From Roseomonas gilardii (GTDB taxonomy: Bacteria > Pseudomonadota > Alphaproteobacteria > Acetobacterales > Acetobacteraceae), in contig NZ_CP015583.1 in the NCBI RefSeq assembly GCF_001941945.1, forward strand, positions 1,353,001 to 1,417,000: a stretch of 64,000 nt of DNA. The letters run 5' to 3'. The notes under the pieces are model-generated. The model was not told the origin of the DNA. It ran no database searches and saw only the letters and a program-made list of their open reading frames with translations. The translations under genes were made by a program, and so were the position numbers. Shown here one piece after another: positions 34,868 through 45,088 of the stretch; position 1 is the first letter of the stretch, and the number at the start of each line of letters is the position of its first letter.

Positions 34868-36484
34868 ATGTCCCAGCACGCCTCGCCGAACCTCGCCGAC
34901 TACCAGCCCCGGCCGCACCGCACCCAGAACTGGGCGGTGACCAAGCCTTCCGCGCGCGGCAAGCGCGGCATGGTGGTGTCGCAGAGCAAGGCGGCCGCCG
35001 AGGCGGGCGTGGCGGTGCTGGAGGCGGGTGGCAATGCGGCGGATGCGGCGGTGGCAGCAGCCTTCGCGCTGGCCGTGGTGGAACCCTGGAACAGCGGCCT
35101 CGGCGGCATCGGCTTCGGCATGGTGCACCGCGCCGGGGCGGAGAATGCCGAGGTGCTGGATTTCGGCCCCGTGGCGCCGAAGGGGGTGGACCCCGCCGCC
35201 TACAGGCTGACGGGCCAGGTGAAGAAGGACTTCTTCACCTGGCCGGAAGTCGAGGGCGACCGCAACATCCACGGGCCGCTCTCGGCGCTGATCCCCTCCT
35301 CGGTGGCGGGCTACGACCTGCTGCGCGAGCGGTTCGGCACGGGAATGCCCCTCGCGGAACTGCTGGGCCCGGCGGTGGCGCTGGCACGGCGTGGGCTGCC
35401 GCAGGACTGGTTCACGCTGATCAAGGTCGCGGCATCGGCGAAGATCATCCGCCTCTATCCGGAAAGCGCGCGGATCTACCTGCCGGACGGGTTGCCGCCG
35501 ACGCCGCCCTACCAGGGCAATCCGGGCTTCTTCCGCCAGGGCAACCTCGCCGAGACGCTGGAGCGGCTGCGGCGGCACGGGTTGCGCGACTTCTACGAGG
35601 GCGGTGTCGCCGCCGACCTCGTGGCGGATCTGCGGGAGCTGGGAAGCTTCGTTTCCGCCGGGGATCTCGCGGAATGCCGCGCCGCGGTCCGGCCCGCCAC
35701 GGTGCTGGACTGGCGCGGGCGCTTCCGCGTGCAGTCGGCTGGTGGGCTGACCGCGGCGCCGACCCTGGCGGCGGTGATGCGGCAGATGGCGGAGGTGCGG
35801 CCGGGCGGCGAGCCGGATGCGGCCTGGTACGTGGCGCTGTCGCAGGCGATGCGCGATGCCTATGCGGAGCGGCTGACCAGCCTGGGCGCCGCGAACCCGC
35901 CACCGGAGCCGGCGGAAACCTGCACGACGCACCTGACCGCCACGGATGCGGAGGGGAACATGGTGTCGCTGACCACGACGCTGCTCTCCTCGATGGGCGG
36001 CCGCATGGTGCTGCCGAAGACCGGCGTGCTGATGAACAACGGCATGATGTGGTTCGACCCGACGCCGGGTTCGGCCAATGCGATCCGCCCCGGTGCGCGC
36101 CCGCTGTGCAACATGCTGCCGCTGACGGTGTCCGAGGCGGGCAAGGCCGGGCCGGTGATCGCCGTCGGTGCCTCGGGTGGGCGGCGCATCCTGGCCAGCG
36201 TGTACCAGATGCTGGCCTATTCGCTCGATTTCGGCATGGGGCCGGAGGCGGCGGCGGCGATGCCGCGCATCGACGTGTCCAGCCCCGACGCCACCAGCGC
36301 CGACCCGCGCCTGCCCGGCGCCGTGCTGGAGGCGCTGGCGGGGCAGGGGGGGCTGGAGTTGGTGGAGCATGCCACCATGCCGGTGAACTATGCCTGCCCG
36401 AACATCATCCGCTGGGAGGATGGCGAGGCGGTGGGGGTGAGCGACGTGATGTCGCCGAGCTCGGGCGCCGTGGCGGCGGGTTGA
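34868..36484 (+). CDS. ggt: Gamma-glutamyltransferase-family protein (GGT)
   Basis: Ntn-hydrolase of the gamma-glutamyltranspeptidase family, 538 residues, expected to self-cleave into two subunits. The large-subunit start motif [33 protein letters not shown] is present. The processing and nucleophile Thr is about Thr353 in [13 protein letters not shown], and [25 protein letters not shown] follows. There is no signal peptide, unlike E. coli GGT, so a cytoplasmic role in gamma-glutamyl or acyl-amide hydrolysis is likely. Two ATGs are possible; 34868 has the better eight-base spacing from AAGGAG. Glutathione, or cephalosporin/theanine-like amides, are possible substrates. Confidence 0.9.
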   Translation: MSQHASPNLADYQPRPHRTQNWAVTKPSARGKRGMVVSQSKAAAEAGVAVLEAGGNAADAAVAAAFALAVVEPWNSGLGGIGFGMVHRAGAENAEVLDFGPVAPKGVDPAAYRLTGQVKKDFFTWPEVEGDRNIHGPLSALIPSSVAGYDLLRERFGTGMPLAELLGPAVALARRGLPQDWFTLIKVAASAKIIRLYPESARIYLPDGLPPTPPYQGNPGFFRQGNLAETLERLRRHGLRDFYEGGVAADLVADLRELGSFVSAGDLAECRAAVRPATVLDWRGRFRVQSAGGLTAAPTLAAVMRQMAEVRPGGEPDAAWYVALSQAMRDAYAERLTSLGAANPPPEPAETCTTHLTATDAEGNMVSLTTTLLSSMGGRMVLPKTGVLMNNGMMWFDPTPGSANAIRPGARPLCNMLPLTVSEAGKAGPVIAVGASGGRRILASVYQMLAYSLDFGMGPEAAAAMPRIDVSSPDATSADPRLPGAVLEALAGQGGLELVEHATMPVNYACPNIIRWEDGEAVGVSDVMSPSSGAVAAG

Positions 36485-36491
36485 ACCGGCT

Positions 36492-36518
36492 CCGGGGGGA
36501 GGGCTGGCCTCCCCCCGG
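36492..36518. terminator. Bidirectional GC hairpin between convergent genes
   Basis: An 11-bp perfect inverted repeat CCGGGGGGAGG/CCTCCCCCCGG with a GCTGG loop, exactly between the convergent ggt and deacetylase stops. No U-run in either direction. It probably ends or insulates both transcripts. Confidence 0.6.
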
Positions 36519-36532
36519 ATGATGCCGCCGCT

Positions 36533-37438
36533 TCAGGCCGGAGCGGCGGCATTCTCCTTGCAGTAGCGCGCGACCTGCTCGTGCGTCAGGAAGCAGACAC
36601 CCTCGAAGCCCTTGATGTATTCCACCAGCCGGTCGAGCAGCGCGATGCGCGAGCGGTGGCCGATGATGTGCGGGTGCATGGTGAGCAGGAAGAGCCCGCC
36701 CTCGGCATAGGCACCGTCGAATTCCGCCTTGAAGATCTCCTCCACGGCGGAAGGCGGCGTATAGGGGCGCAGGCCGCTGAAGCGCTGGAAGTTCAGATAG
36801 GGCGCGTCGTCCTTGATCCATTCCGGCGGCAGCTCGACGATGCCGGTGGGGACGCCGTCGGCGACGATCTCATAGGGGTCGTCATCCGCCATCAGGCTGC
36901 TGTCGTAGAGCAGGCCCATCTCCCGGATGATGTCCATCGTATCGACCGAGAAGTCCCAGGAGGCAGTGCGGATGCCGACGGGACGGCGCCCGGCGGTCTT
37001 CTCCAGCACATCGGCGGCGCGCATGGTCAGGTCGCGCTCCGCCCCCGGCGGCAGGGTGGTGTTGGCCTCGTGGATCCAGGAATGGATGCCGATCTCGTGG
37101 CCCTCATCGGCCAGGGCGCGCACCTCCTCCGGATAGATCAGCGCCGAGACCGCCGGATAGAAGAAGGAGGCCGGGATACCATAGCGCTTCAGCAGCGCGC
37201 GGATGCGGGGGATGCCGCGCCGGCTGCCGTACTGCCCCTGGCTGATGCGCATCGGGCTCTCGTCGGCATCGCGCAGCGGCGTGGTATCGTGGTCCGCGTC
37301 GAAGGAAAGGGCGACGCAGCACCGCGCGCCGCCGGGCCAGGAGGCGGGCGCCAGGGAGCGGCCGGCGCGGGCACGGTTGACCATCCTGCGCCAGGTCGGC
37401 TCGGGCCATTCCCAGGGCTTCATGGGCTGGTCGCTCAT
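36533..37438 (-). CDS. Polysaccharide deacetylase-fold (PuuE-like) hydrolase
   Basis: NodB-fold metal hydrolase of 301 residues in the group that includes PuuE-type allantoinases and peptidoglycan deacetylases. The first motif SFDADHDT (45-52) supplies catalytic and metal Asp residues. The metal-binding His motif is GIHSWIHE, with both histidines. [10 protein letters not shown] and [14 protein letters not shown] complete the fold. There is no signal peptide, so it acts inside the cell. Cytoplasmic members of this type often hydrolyse cyclic amides or N-acyl groups rather than polysaccharides, consistent with RutA and amidase genes next door. Divergent from rutA. Confidence 0.85.
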   Translation of the reverse strand: MSDQPMKPWEWPEPTWRRMVNRARAGRSLAPASWPGGARCCVALSFDADHDTTPLRDADESPMRISQGQYGSRRGIPRIRALLKRYGIPASFFYPAVSALIYPEEVRALADEGHEIGIHSWIHEANTTLPPGAERDLTMRAADVLEKTAGRRPVGIRTASWDFSVDTMDIIREMGLLYDSSLMADDDPYEIVADGVPTGIVELPPEWIKDDAPYLNFQRFSGLRPYTPPSAVEEIFKAEFDGAYAEGGLFLLTMHPHIIGHRSRIALLDRLVEYIKGFEGVCFLTHEQVARYCKENAAAPA

Positions 37439-37601
37439 CGTCTCACCTCTCGGCTCGGAAGGCGGACACGAGAGAGCCGCGGCGGCTCGCCGTCAACACC
37501 CGGTGGCGAGGCGGAAGGCGGCGGGCGGGGCTGGCACGCCGATTGCTCCGAACCGGGGCACCGCAACCGCGCGCCGGGGCGCGCCGCCGAGGGGGTCGTT
37601 C

Positions 37602-38681
37602 ATGGATATCGGTGTCTTCATCCCCATCAACAACAATGGCTGGATCATCTCGGAGACCTCGCCGCAATACATGCCGAGCTTCGATCTCAACAAGCGCGTG
37701 GTGCAGAAGGCCGAGGGCTATGGCCTGGATTTCGCGCTGTCGATGATCAAGCTGCACGGCTTCGGCGGCAAGACGGAATACTGGGACTACGGGCTGGAGA
37801 GCTTCACGCTGATGGCCGGGTTGGCCTCGGTGACGACGAGGATCAAGCTCTTCGCCTCGACCGCCGTGCTGACGCTGCCGCCGGCGATGGTGGCGCGGAT
37901 GGCGGTGACGATCGACAGCATCTCCGGCGGCCGCTTCGGGGTGAACATCGTCTCCGGCTGGCACAAGACCGAGTACAGCCAGATGGGGCTGTGGCCGGGC
38001 GACGTGCATTTCGGCCGGCGCTACGACTACAGCACCGAGTATGTGACGATCATGAAGGAGCTGTGGGAGACGGGGGAGTCCGACTTCAAGGGCCAGTTCT
38101 TCCAGATGGACCACTGCATGCTCAAGCCCGCGCCGCAGGTGCCGATCAAGCTGGTCTCGGCGGGGCAGAGCGACCGCGGCATGGAGTTCGCGGCGCAGTA
38201 CTGCGACTACAACTTCATCCTGGGCGAAGGGGTGAACGAGCCCCGCAAATGCGCGGCGCTGCCCGCGCGGATGCAGGCGGTGGGCGAGAAGGCCGGCCGC
38301 GATGTGGGCTCCTACGTGCTGTACATGCTGATCGCCGAGGAGACTGAGGAGGCGGCCTGGGCGAAGTGGGAGCTGTACCTCAAGGGCGCCGACAAGGAGG
38401 CGCTGGCCTACATGTTCGGCCGTGCGGCGGATGACAAGGACGCCTCGGGCACCTCGATGGCCGCCTCGGTGCTGCGCTCGGCCAGCGGCGTCAACTGGAA
38501 CATGGGCACGCTGGTGGGCAGCTACGAACAGGTGGCGCACATGCTCGACGAGGCGGCGGGGATGCCGGGGGTGAAGGGGCTGATGCTCACCTTCGACGAC
38601 TTCATCGAGGGCATGGACAAGTTCGGCCAGAAGATCCAGCCGCTGATGCGCAGCCGCGCGAAGGTGCTGGAGAAGGCCTGA
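37602..38681 (+). CDS. rutA: Pyrimidine monooxygenase RutA
   Basis: Flavin-dependent oxygenase that opens the uracil or thymine ring to a ureidoacrylate peracid. The 359 residues follow E. coli RutA closely in sections: [13 protein letters not shown] at the start, [62 protein letters not shown] and [16 protein letters not shown]. The LLM-class flavin fold has no prosthetic flavin in RutA, so a flavin reductase (RutF) is needed, but none is in the window, nor are rutB-E or rutG. The ATG at 37602 matches the conserved start. Likely function: pyrimidine nitrogen scavenging. Confidence 0.92.
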   Translation: MDIGVFIPINNNGWIISETSPQYMPSFDLNKRVVQKAEGYGLDFALSMIKLHGFGGKTEYWDYGLESFTLMAGLASVTTRIKLFASTAVLTLPPAMVARMAVTIDSISGGRFGVNIVSGWHKTEYSQMGLWPGDVHFGRRYDYSTEYVTIMKELWETGESDFKGQFFQMDHCMLKPAPQVPIKLVSAGQSDRGMEFAAQYCDYNFILGEGVNEPRKCAALPARMQAVGEKAGRDVGSYVLYMLIAEETEEAAWAKWELYLKGADKEALAYMFGRAADDKDASGTSMAASVLRSASGVNWNMGTLVGSYEQVAHMLDEAAGMPGVKGLMLTFDDFIEGMDKFGQKIQPLMRSRAKVLEKA

Positions 38682-38726
38682 CCGCCCGGACGTCATCCGG
38701 AGACGGCCCGTTCCGCGAGGAACGGG

Positions 38727-39176
38727 TCAGCGGGCGGCGCGCCAGGGCCTGCGCCCCAGGCCGGTGAAGAAGCGCAGCAGGTAGCCATCCGGGTCGGCCA
38801 GCACGAACTGCCGGTTGCCGGCCTCGGTGTCATCCTGCCGGTACCAGCGATCCTCCAGCGGGATGACGATGGAGAGGCCGGAGGCCAGGGCGCCGTGATG
38901 CAGCGCCTCCACGTCCGGGACCTCGATCTGAAGGTTGATGCCGCGCCCATAGGGGTGTTCCAGCGGCGCGGTGCGGAAGCGTCGGCCAGGCCCCGCGGCC
39001 TCCTGCAGCATCAGGTGCACCTGCCGGTTCCCGTCGCCGCGCAGGAGATAGGCGAAGCGCTCCTCGGGGCGCGTGACATGGAAGCGGAAGCCGAGGGGTC
39101 CGCAATAGACGGCCAGAGTGCGGTCGATATCTGCCACGTCGAGCTCGGGCACCACGGGAGGCGGGCGAAAGGACAT
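38727..39176 (-). CDS. VOC-superfamily protein (bleomycin-resistance-like)
   Basis: 149-residue protein with one full VOC module. It begins PELDVADIDRTLAVYCGPLGFRFHV, has a central QVHLMLQEA strand, and a second half with INLQIEVPDVEALHHGALASGLS and FVLADPDGYLLRFF. This shape matches bleomycin-type binding proteins and dioxygenase relatives; without a defined metal triad the function is open. The ATG at 39176 lacks a good ribosome-binding site. Divergent from the amidase gene. Confidence 0.85.
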   Translation of the reverse strand: MSFRPPPVVPELDVADIDRTLAVYCGPLGFRFHVTRPEERFAYLLRGDGNRQVHLMLQEAAGPGRRFRTAPLEHPYGRGINLQIEVPDVEALHHGALASGLSIVIPLEDRWYRQDDTEAGNRQFVLADPDGYLLRFFTGLGRRPWRAAR

Positions 39177-39278
39177 GCCCGCAGCCTGACATGGCAGCGG
39201 CATGGCAGCCATACGCGCCGCAGCCATACCGGACGTGGCCTATCCCGGCAGCGGGCATGGGCGCAGGATGCCGGCGCG

Positions 39279-40703
39279 ATGGTGACAGCGATGACGACCA
39301 AGACCGATCCGGCGCTGATGAGCGCTGAGGAACTGCTCGCGCTCTATGCGCGCCGGGCGATCAGCCCCGTCGAGACCCTGAAGGCCGTGACCGAGCGGGT
39401 CGCGCGCTACAATCCCTGGGTGAACGCCTTTGCGGCGCTGAATCCCCGCGCACTGATGCAGGCGGGGGAGAGCGAGGCGCGCTGGGCCGCCGGGCGGCCG
39501 CTGGGGCCGCTGGACGGCGTGCCGGTGACGGTGAAGGACCTGCTGAACGTGGCGGGCTTCCCGACCCGGCGCGGCAGCAAGATCACCGACGCCACCCCGG
39601 CGCCGGAGGATGCGCCGGCGGTGATGGGGCTGAAAGCGGCGGGGGCCGTCATCCTGGGCAAGACCACCACCACGGAATTCGGCTGGAAGACGCCGGGCGA
39701 CTGCCCGCTGCACGGCATCACGCGCAATCCCTGGGACCCGCGGCGGACTCCGGGCGGCTCCTCCTCCGGCGCCGGGGCGGCGGGGGCGGCCTGTTTCGGG
39801 CCGTTGCATGTCGGCACCGATGCGGGCGGCTCGATCCGCATCCCGGCCGCCTATTGCGGGCTGGTGGGAGTGAAGCCGAGCTATGGCCGCGTGCCGCAAT
39901 GGCCGCAGAGCGCCTTCGGCAGCGTCTCCTGCGCCGGGCCGATGACGCGCAGCGTGCGCGACGCGGCGCTGATGCTGGGCGTCATGGCGCGGGCGGATGT
40001 GCGCGATCCGTACTGCCTGCCGGACGAGCCGCGCGACTGGCGCCAGGGCATCGAGGGCGGCGTGCGCGGGATGCGGGTGGCGGTGATGCGCCGCCCGGGT
40101 TTCGCCGCGCCCCTGGATGCCGATGGCGAAGCCATGCTGCAACAGGCCGCCGACTGGCTGCGGCAGGAAGGTGCGCTGGTGGAGGAGGCCGATCCGGCCT
40201 TCCCCGATATCCGCGAGACCTTCGGCCGCGTCTGGGGTGTGGCGCTGGCGCGGATGGTGTCGCTGACGCCGGAGGCCAAGCGCGGCATGCTGGATTCCGG
40301 GCTGGAGGAGGTGGCGCGGCGCGAAGGTGGCATGAGCGCCATCGACTTCCTCGGCGCCGAGGCGGCGCGCACCCAGGCGGCCCATGCGGCGGGGCAGTTC
40401 CACCTGCGCTACGATCTGATCCTGGCGCCCTGCACGCCAACGGCGGCCTTCGGGGCGGATCAGCCGACCCTGCACCCCACCCAGGCGCTGTGGCGCGACT
40501 GGGCGCCCTGGACCGCTGTGTTCAACCTGACCCGGCAACCGGCGATCAGCGTGCCGGTGGGGCTGGATGGCGAGGGAATGCCGCGCGCCGTGCAGGTGGC
40601 GGCTGCCCAGGGGCGGGAGGATCTGTGCTTCCGCGCCGCGCGGGCGATCGAGCGGGCGGCCGGCTTCCCGCTGGCCGATCCGGACCTGGCGGCGAAGGCG
40701 TAG
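39279..40703 (+). CDS. Amidase-signature-family hydrolase
   Basis: 474-residue amidase using a Ser-cisSer-Lys triad. Lys86 lies in VTVKD, the cis-Ser lies in the GGSSSG loop at 159-164, and the nucleophile Ser lies in GTDAGGSIRIPAAYCGLVG near 185. The later GPMTRSVRDAALMLGVMA block is typical of the family. The substrate could be a small amide, an N-carbamoyl compound or a peptide amide. Two ATGs (39279, 39291) are possible. It sits among other C-N hydrolases and could act on products of the nearby enzymes. Confidence 0.9.
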   Translation: MVTAMTTKTDPALMSAEELLALYARRAISPVETLKAVTERVARYNPWVNAFAALNPRALMQAGESEARWAAGRPLGPLDGVPVTVKDLLNVAGFPTRRGSKITDATPAPEDAPAVMGLKAAGAVILGKTTTTEFGWKTPGDCPLHGITRNPWDPRRTPGGSSSGAGAAGAACFGPLHVGTDAGGSIRIPAAYCGLVGVKPSYGRVPQWPQSAFGSVSCAGPMTRSVRDAALMLGVMARADVRDPYCLPDEPRDWRQGIEGGVRGMRVAVMRRPGFAAPLDADGEAMLQQAADWLRQEGALVEEADPAFPDIRETFGRVWGVALARMVSLTPEAKRGMLDSGLEEVARREGGMSAIDFLGAEAARTQAAHAAGQFHLRYDLILAPCTPTAAFGADQPTLHPTQALWRDWAPWTAVFNLTRQPAISVPVGLDGEGMPRAVQVAAAQGREDLCFRAARAIERAAGFPLADPDLAAKA

Positions 40704-40737
40704 CCGGGGGACTCGCCCCCCTCGGCCCGCCGGCTGT

Positions 40738-41874
40738 TCAGGCCGTGGGCGTCGGTGCGCGGCGGTCGATCAGCCCTTCCTCCTTCATCTGCGCCCAGAA
40801 GCCCGCTGGAACGGTCGTGCGGAAGGATTCCGCGTTCTGGCGCGGCTGGTCCGGATGGCTGGCGCCGGGGATGAAGCAGGACACGGCGGGCTGCGCGTCG
40901 AGGAAGTGCAGGGCGGCGGTGCGGAGATCCACCTCGTGCTCCCGTGCCACGGCCTGCATGCGGCTGCGCTTGCGCTGCATCGGTTCGGGGATGGAGGAGC
41001 CGTAGTCGTAGCGATCTTTCCCGGCGAGGAAGCCGCCGTTGAGCGGGGCGCCGATCATCAGCGACACGCCCTTGGCCCGCACGGCGGGGATGATGCCGTC
41101 GAGCGCCCGGCCATGCTCGGCGAGCGAGTACTGCGTGGCGGCGAGGAAGATGTCGGGCTCCGCCACCTCCAGCGCGGCGAGGATGGGTTCCGGGTCGTTC
41201 ACGCCCATGCCCCAGGCCTTGATGATGCCCTCCTCCTTCATCCTCTGGAGCGCCGGGAAGGCGCCCTTGCGGGCCTCCTCGAAGGCCTCGCGCCAGGGCC
41301 GGCCGAGATCGCGCTCGTTGCCGGGCGAGAGGTCGTGGACGAAGACGATGTCGATGCGCGAAAGGCCGAGGCGCTGCAGGCTGTCCTCGATCGAGCGGCG
41401 CGTGCCATCGGCGCTGTAGTCGTAGCGATAGCGGAAGGCGGGGGCCTCGGCCCAGTTGGCGACGCGGCGCAGGGCCAGTCCCGCATCCGGCTCCAGCACG
41501 CGGCCGACCTTGGTGGAGAGGGTGAATTCGTCGCGCGGCTTGGTGCTGAGCACGGCGCCGATGCGACGCTCGCTGCGGCCCAGCCCGTACCAGGGCGAGG
41601 TGTCGAAGAGGCGCATCCCGGAATCCCAGGCGGATTCCACCGTGGCGATGGCGGTGGCCGGGGAGACCACCTTGCCGAAGCCGTTGCTGAGCGGCTGGCA
41701 GCCGAGGCCCAGGCGCTGCGGCGGACGCCAGCGGCCGGAGGCGCCGGGATCGTTCATGGGCAATGCCGCTCCCGCGGGGTCCCTGGCCGGGGTGGTCTGC
41801 GCCGCCGCCGGGCGGGCGAGGAAGGCCGCCGTGCCGAGAGCAGCAGCGGAAAGGAGGGCGCGGCGTTCGGTCAC
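40738..41874 (-). CDS. Exported aldo-keto reductase (pyridoxal/aldose dehydrogenase-like)
   Basis: AKR-fold oxidoreductase of 378 residues. An N-terminal signal-like segment TERRALLSAAALGTAAFLARPAAAQ, with a twin arginine, suggests Tat export with bound NADP, cleaved near residue 26. The AKR tetrad is seen as Asp in RLFDTS, Tyr in SPWYGLG, Lys in STKVGR and His in DIVFVHD. The GLGRSERRIG motif places it near pyridoxal 4-dehydrogenase and D-threo-aldose 1-dehydrogenase. Start GTG at 41874, seven bases after GGGAG, which is the 3' arm of an inverted repeat. Confidence 0.85.
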   Translation of the reverse strand: MTERRALLSAAALGTAAFLARPAAAQTTPARDPAGAALPMNDPGASGRWRPPQRLGLGCQPLSNGFGKVVSPATAIATVESAWDSGMRLFDTSPWYGLGRSERRIGAVLSTKPRDEFTLSTKVGRVLEPDAGLALRRVANWAEAPAFRYRYDYSADGTRRSIEDSLQRLGLSRIDIVFVHDLSPGNERDLGRPWREAFEEARKGAFPALQRMKEEGIIKAWGMGVNDPEPILAALEVAEPDIFLAATQYSLAEHGRALDGIIPAVRAKGVSLMIGAPLNGGFLAGKDRYDYGSSIPEPMQRKRSRMQAVAREHEVDLRTAALHFLDAQPAVSCFIPGASHPDQPRQNAESFRTTVPAGFWAQMKEEGLIDRRAPTPTA

Positions 41875-41878
41875 AGGT

Positions 41879-41909
41879 CATCTCCCGCGGGTTGCATAGC
41901 TGGGAGATG
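41879..41909 (-). promoter_or_regulatory. Inverted repeat that would hide the AKR ribosome-binding site
   Basis: CATCTCCC and GGGAGATG, eight bases each with a 15-base spacer, lie immediately upstream of the aldo-keto reductase GTG. The downstream arm contains its Shine-Dalgarno GGGAG. As RNA this forms a hairpin that could block translation; as DNA it could be a dyad operator. The spacer is asymmetric, so I cannot choose. Confidence 0.45.
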
Positions 41910-42007
41910 AACGTTCCTTCACCTTGGACTGTTGCGTTGCAGTGTGTTGCGGCCCCCGGGGCGACGGAGGGCGGGGAAGGCAGGCACCTGCCCCGCCCAC
42001 CCGTTCC

Positions 42008-43669
42008 TCAGCCCGGGTCGCGGCAGGCGAAGCTCGCCGCCTCGTCGGGATTGCCCTTGCCGTCATAGGTGGCGACCTGCGGATAGGGGCAGAGCGGCCG
42101 GGTGCGAGCGACACGGTCGCCGGCGCGCTGGGCGGCCGGGATGCTATCCGGTGCCTTGCCGGACTCGACCCATTCGACCAGCGAGGTCATGGCATCGAAG
42201 CTGTCCGTGCCGAAGCCGCCCCGGCAATGGAACATGCCGGGCACCATGAAGAGGCGGAAGAAATCGGGCGTGGCGTCGCCGTTCTTCGCCCTGGCCTTCT
42301 CGTAGTACTCCACGCTCATCAGCGGCGTCAGCGCCGTGTCCGCCCAGCCATGGTACATGATCAGCTTGCCGCCGCGCCGGCGGAAGCCGGAGAGGTCCGG
42401 ATCGGTGGCGTTGATCAGGCTGCGGGCGGCGGACATGCGTTCCGGATCGCGCGCGAAGTCGAAGCTGGCCGGGTCGAAATCCGGGCGTGGCTTTCCGAAG
42501 GCCATGTTCTGCATGAAGGTCATGGCGTATTCGAACTGCCGCGAGGGCTGGCCGGGCAAGGGGATGATCCAGCGCGTCCAGCCGCCCGCGACATCCGAGC
42601 CGCCGGGCAGGCTGGGGCCGCTGGCCTCGGACCCCACCGGGAAGCCATGGAAATAGGGCTTGCCATCGGGCAGGCGGATGCCGGAGTTGATGGCGGAAAT
42701 GGCGCGGGCCTGCGGTGTGGTCAGGCAGTCATCGCCATCCTGGCCCGCCGCGCACTGTTTCACGTCGCGCGCCGGGTCGAAGTCGCAGCGGCGCGGATCG
42801 GCGAGAAGCCCGTCCTTCAATCCGTCGGCGGCATCGCAGCGCGCCATCACTGCCTGCGAGACGGTGCTCATCTTGGCCGTGGTGAGGCCGCTGCCGCGCA
42901 GGGCACGGTCGTTCCAGATGTAGTTCACCATGGTATCGACGAAATTCGAGACCGGTGCGCCGGCCAGGATGCCGTCGAAGTCGTCCGGGAAGCGCTGCGC
43001 CGAGATCAGCCCCTGCCGGCCGCCGGTGGAACAGGCATCCCAGTAGGAATAGGCGGGCGGGCGGCCGTAATAGGCGGCGGTGGCGCGCTTGGCCTCCTCG
43101 ACCGTGCGGTGGACGGCGCGGAAGGCGTAATCGACCATCTTCGCGGCGTTGCCGGCGAAGCTGCCCAGCGGCTCGCGCTCCGCGTCATGGCCCGTGTTGT
43201 TGCTGGCGACCACGAACCCACGGCGCAGCGCGGCCTCCCGCGTATCGCGCCGCGCGGGCGCATCGAGGTCCTCCCCGGCATAGCCGCCATTGCCGAACAT
43301 GTAGAAGCGGCGGTTCCAATGCTCCGGCAGATTCACCTCGAACTGGATTTCCGGCGCGATGACGCCGCGCAGGCGGCAATAGGCGGGGATATCGCCCGTG
43401 GCCGCGAAGCTGGTGGCGGAGACGATGGTGACCTCGCCGCCGGAAAGCCCGGCACGCAGGGCGTCGCAACTCCGCTGCGGCTGTTGCGGCGCCAGGGTAT
43501 AGGGCACGCCGGATTGCGCGGCGCGGGAGAAGGTGCCGGTGCCGGCGCTTTCCGAGATGCCCTGCGCCGCGCCCGATGGCTGCTGCGGCGCGGGCTGGGC
43601 CGCGAGCGGCGCGGCGCCCAGCAGCGTGGCGGCGACGGCCAGGCGCAGGCCGGTTCTACCGTAGGTCAT
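42008..43669 (-). CDS. Tannase/feruloyl-esterase-family secreted hydrolase
   Basis: Secreted esterase of 553 residues. A Sec signal peptide (about 1-25, ending PLAAQP) is followed by a Gln/Pro-rich linker and the tannase/FaeB alpha/beta-hydrolase. The nucleophile Ser lies in the DACSTGGRQG elbow, in which the preceding Cys pairs with the Cys of HCRGGFGTD to form the CS-D-HC triad; Asp lies in YHGWADTALTP. Asn-rich GNGGYAGEDL is the N-terminal oxyanion region. Family members release gallate or ferulate from plant esters; a plant- or soil-linked substrate is likely. ATG after GAGG with eight-base spacing. Confidence 0.9.
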   Translation of the reverse strand: MTYGRTGLRLAVAATLLGAAPLAAQPAPQQPSGAAQGISESAGTGTFSRAAQSGVPYTLAPQQPQRSCDALRAGLSGGEVTIVSATSFAATGDIPAYCRLRGVIAPEIQFEVNLPEHWNRRFYMFGNGGYAGEDLDAPARRDTREAALRRGFVVASNNTGHDAEREPLGSFAGNAAKMVDYAFRAVHRTVEEAKRATAAYYGRPPAYSYWDACSTGGRQGLISAQRFPDDFDGILAGAPVSNFVDTMVNYIWNDRALRGSGLTTAKMSTVSQAVMARCDAADGLKDGLLADPRRCDFDPARDVKQCAAGQDGDDCLTTPQARAISAINSGIRLPDGKPYFHGFPVGSEASGPSLPGGSDVAGGWTRWIIPLPGQPSRQFEYAMTFMQNMAFGKPRPDFDPASFDFARDPERMSAARSLINATDPDLSGFRRRGGKLIMYHGWADTALTPLMSVEYYEKARAKNGDATPDFFRLFMVPGMFHCRGGFGTDSFDAMTSLVEWVESGKAPDSIPAAQRAGDRVARTRPLCPYPQVATYDGKGNPDEAASFACRDPG

Positions 43670-43832
43670 GCTTTTTCCTCCCCGATCGGGATGGCGGATT
43701 CGTACCGCCGCTGGGCAGGAGGCTAACCCGCGCCGGCGCGCGGCGTGAACCGCATGTCGGGACGGCATGGCATCTCCCGGGTGTGCCGCGCTTCTGCTAC
43801 GACCGCAGGCCGCGCAGTCGAGGAGAGCGAGC

Positions 43833-45026
43833 ATGTCCGCAGACACCACCGAGGCCCGTGTCCTGGATTGGCTGCAGCAGCATGAGTCCGGAATGGTCGC
43901 GTTGCTGGAGGCCATGGTGAACACGGATGGCGGCTCCTACGACAAGGCGGGCGTGGATGCGGTGGGCGCCATCGCCAGCCGCTTCCTGGCCGAGCACGGC
44001 ATCCCCGTGGAGACCGTACCGGGCGAGCGCTTCGGCGACTGCCTGCGCGCCACGGTCGAGGCGGGCGAGGGCGCCGCGCAGGCCAGCGGCAACCGGCAGC
44101 GCAACATCCTGCTGATGGGGCATCGCGACACGGTCTTCCCGAAGGGCGAGCCTGCGCGGCGCCCCTTCCGCATCGAGGACGGGCGCGCCTATGGCCCCGG
44201 CGTGGCCGACATGAAGGCCGGGCTGGTGATGAACATGTTCGTGCTGGCGGCCTTCAAGGCGATCGGCGGCGCGCCGGGGCCGCTGGTCGGCCTGTTCACG
44301 GGCGACGAGGAGATCGGCTCGCCGGAAGGGCGGCCGGTGATCGAGGCGGAGGCGCGCAACGCCCGCGTCGTCTTCAACAGCGAACCCGGGCGGCCCACCG
44401 GCAACGTGGTGACGGGGCGCAAGGGCGGCGTCTTCATGGTGATGGATATCGAGGGCCGTGCCGCGCATTCCGGCGGCAACTTCGAACGCGGTATCAGCGC
44501 CATCGGCGAGCTGGCGCGGAAGATCGTGGCGATCCACGCCCTGACCGACCTGGAGCGCGGCATCACGCTGAATGTCGGGCTGGTGAGCGGCGGCCAGAGC
44601 GTGAACACCGTGGCGCCGCACGCCCAGGGGCAGATCGACCTGCGCTATGTCGATCCGGCGGACCGCGAGGAGATCATGGGGAAGATCCACGAGATCATCG
44701 CGACCTCCTACGTACCCGGCACGAAGGCGGTGCTGACCATCAAGGGCGAGTTCCTGCCGCTGGTGCAGGACGCGGCTGCGAAGCGTCTCTTCGATGCCTA
44801 TCGCGGCGCGGCGGCCGAGACGGGCCTCAAGGTCGAGGGGGAATTCGCCGGAGGCTGCGCCGACAGCGGTTTCACCGCCGCCGTGGGCGCGCCGACCCTC
44901 TGCTCCGTGGGGCCGGTCGGCGGGCTGGCGCACAGCCCGGAGGAGTACCTGGAGATCGGCAGCATGGTGCCGCGTGCCCAGGCGCTGGCCCGGGCGATCC
45001 TGGGGCTGGAGAAGGCTGGGCTCTGA
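43833..45026 (+). CDS. M20 metallopeptidase (carboxypeptidase G2-like)
   Basis: Di-zinc aminoacylase/peptidase of 397 residues. His97 and Asp99 are in LLMGHRDTVFPKG, the bridging Asp126 in GPGVADMKAG, catalytic Glu159 and metal Glu160 in TGDEEIGS, and a dimerisation-domain GRAAHSGGNFERGI with His. The layout and 397-residue length match glutamate carboxypeptidase G2 (folate hydrolase)-like enzymes, which cut terminal glutamate from N-acyl compounds. No signal peptide. ATG seven bases after AGGAG. Divergent from the tannase-family gene. Confidence 0.92.
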   Translation: MSADTTEARVLDWLQQHESGMVALLEAMVNTDGGSYDKAGVDAVGAIASRFLAEHGIPVETVPGERFGDCLRATVEAGEGAAQASGNRQRNILLMGHRDTVFPKGEPARRPFRIEDGRAYGPGVADMKAGLVMNMFVLAAFKAIGGAPGPLVGLFTGDEEIGSPEGRPVIEAEARNARVVFNSEPGRPTGNVVTGRKGGVFMVMDIEGRAAHSGGNFERGISAIGELARKIVAIHALTDLERGITLNVGLVSGGQSVNTVAPHAQGQIDLRYVDPADREEIMGKIHEIIATSYVPGTKAVLTIKGEFLPLVQDAAAKRLFDAYRGAAAETGLKVEGEFAGGCADSGFTAAVGAPTLCSVGPVGGLAHSPEEYLEIGSMVPRAQALARAILGLEKAGL

Positions 45027-45088
45027 GCCCCGGCCACAGCCGCACGGCCGGGCCTGCGTTGCACCGGCATGGGAAGGAGACGGGTGCC

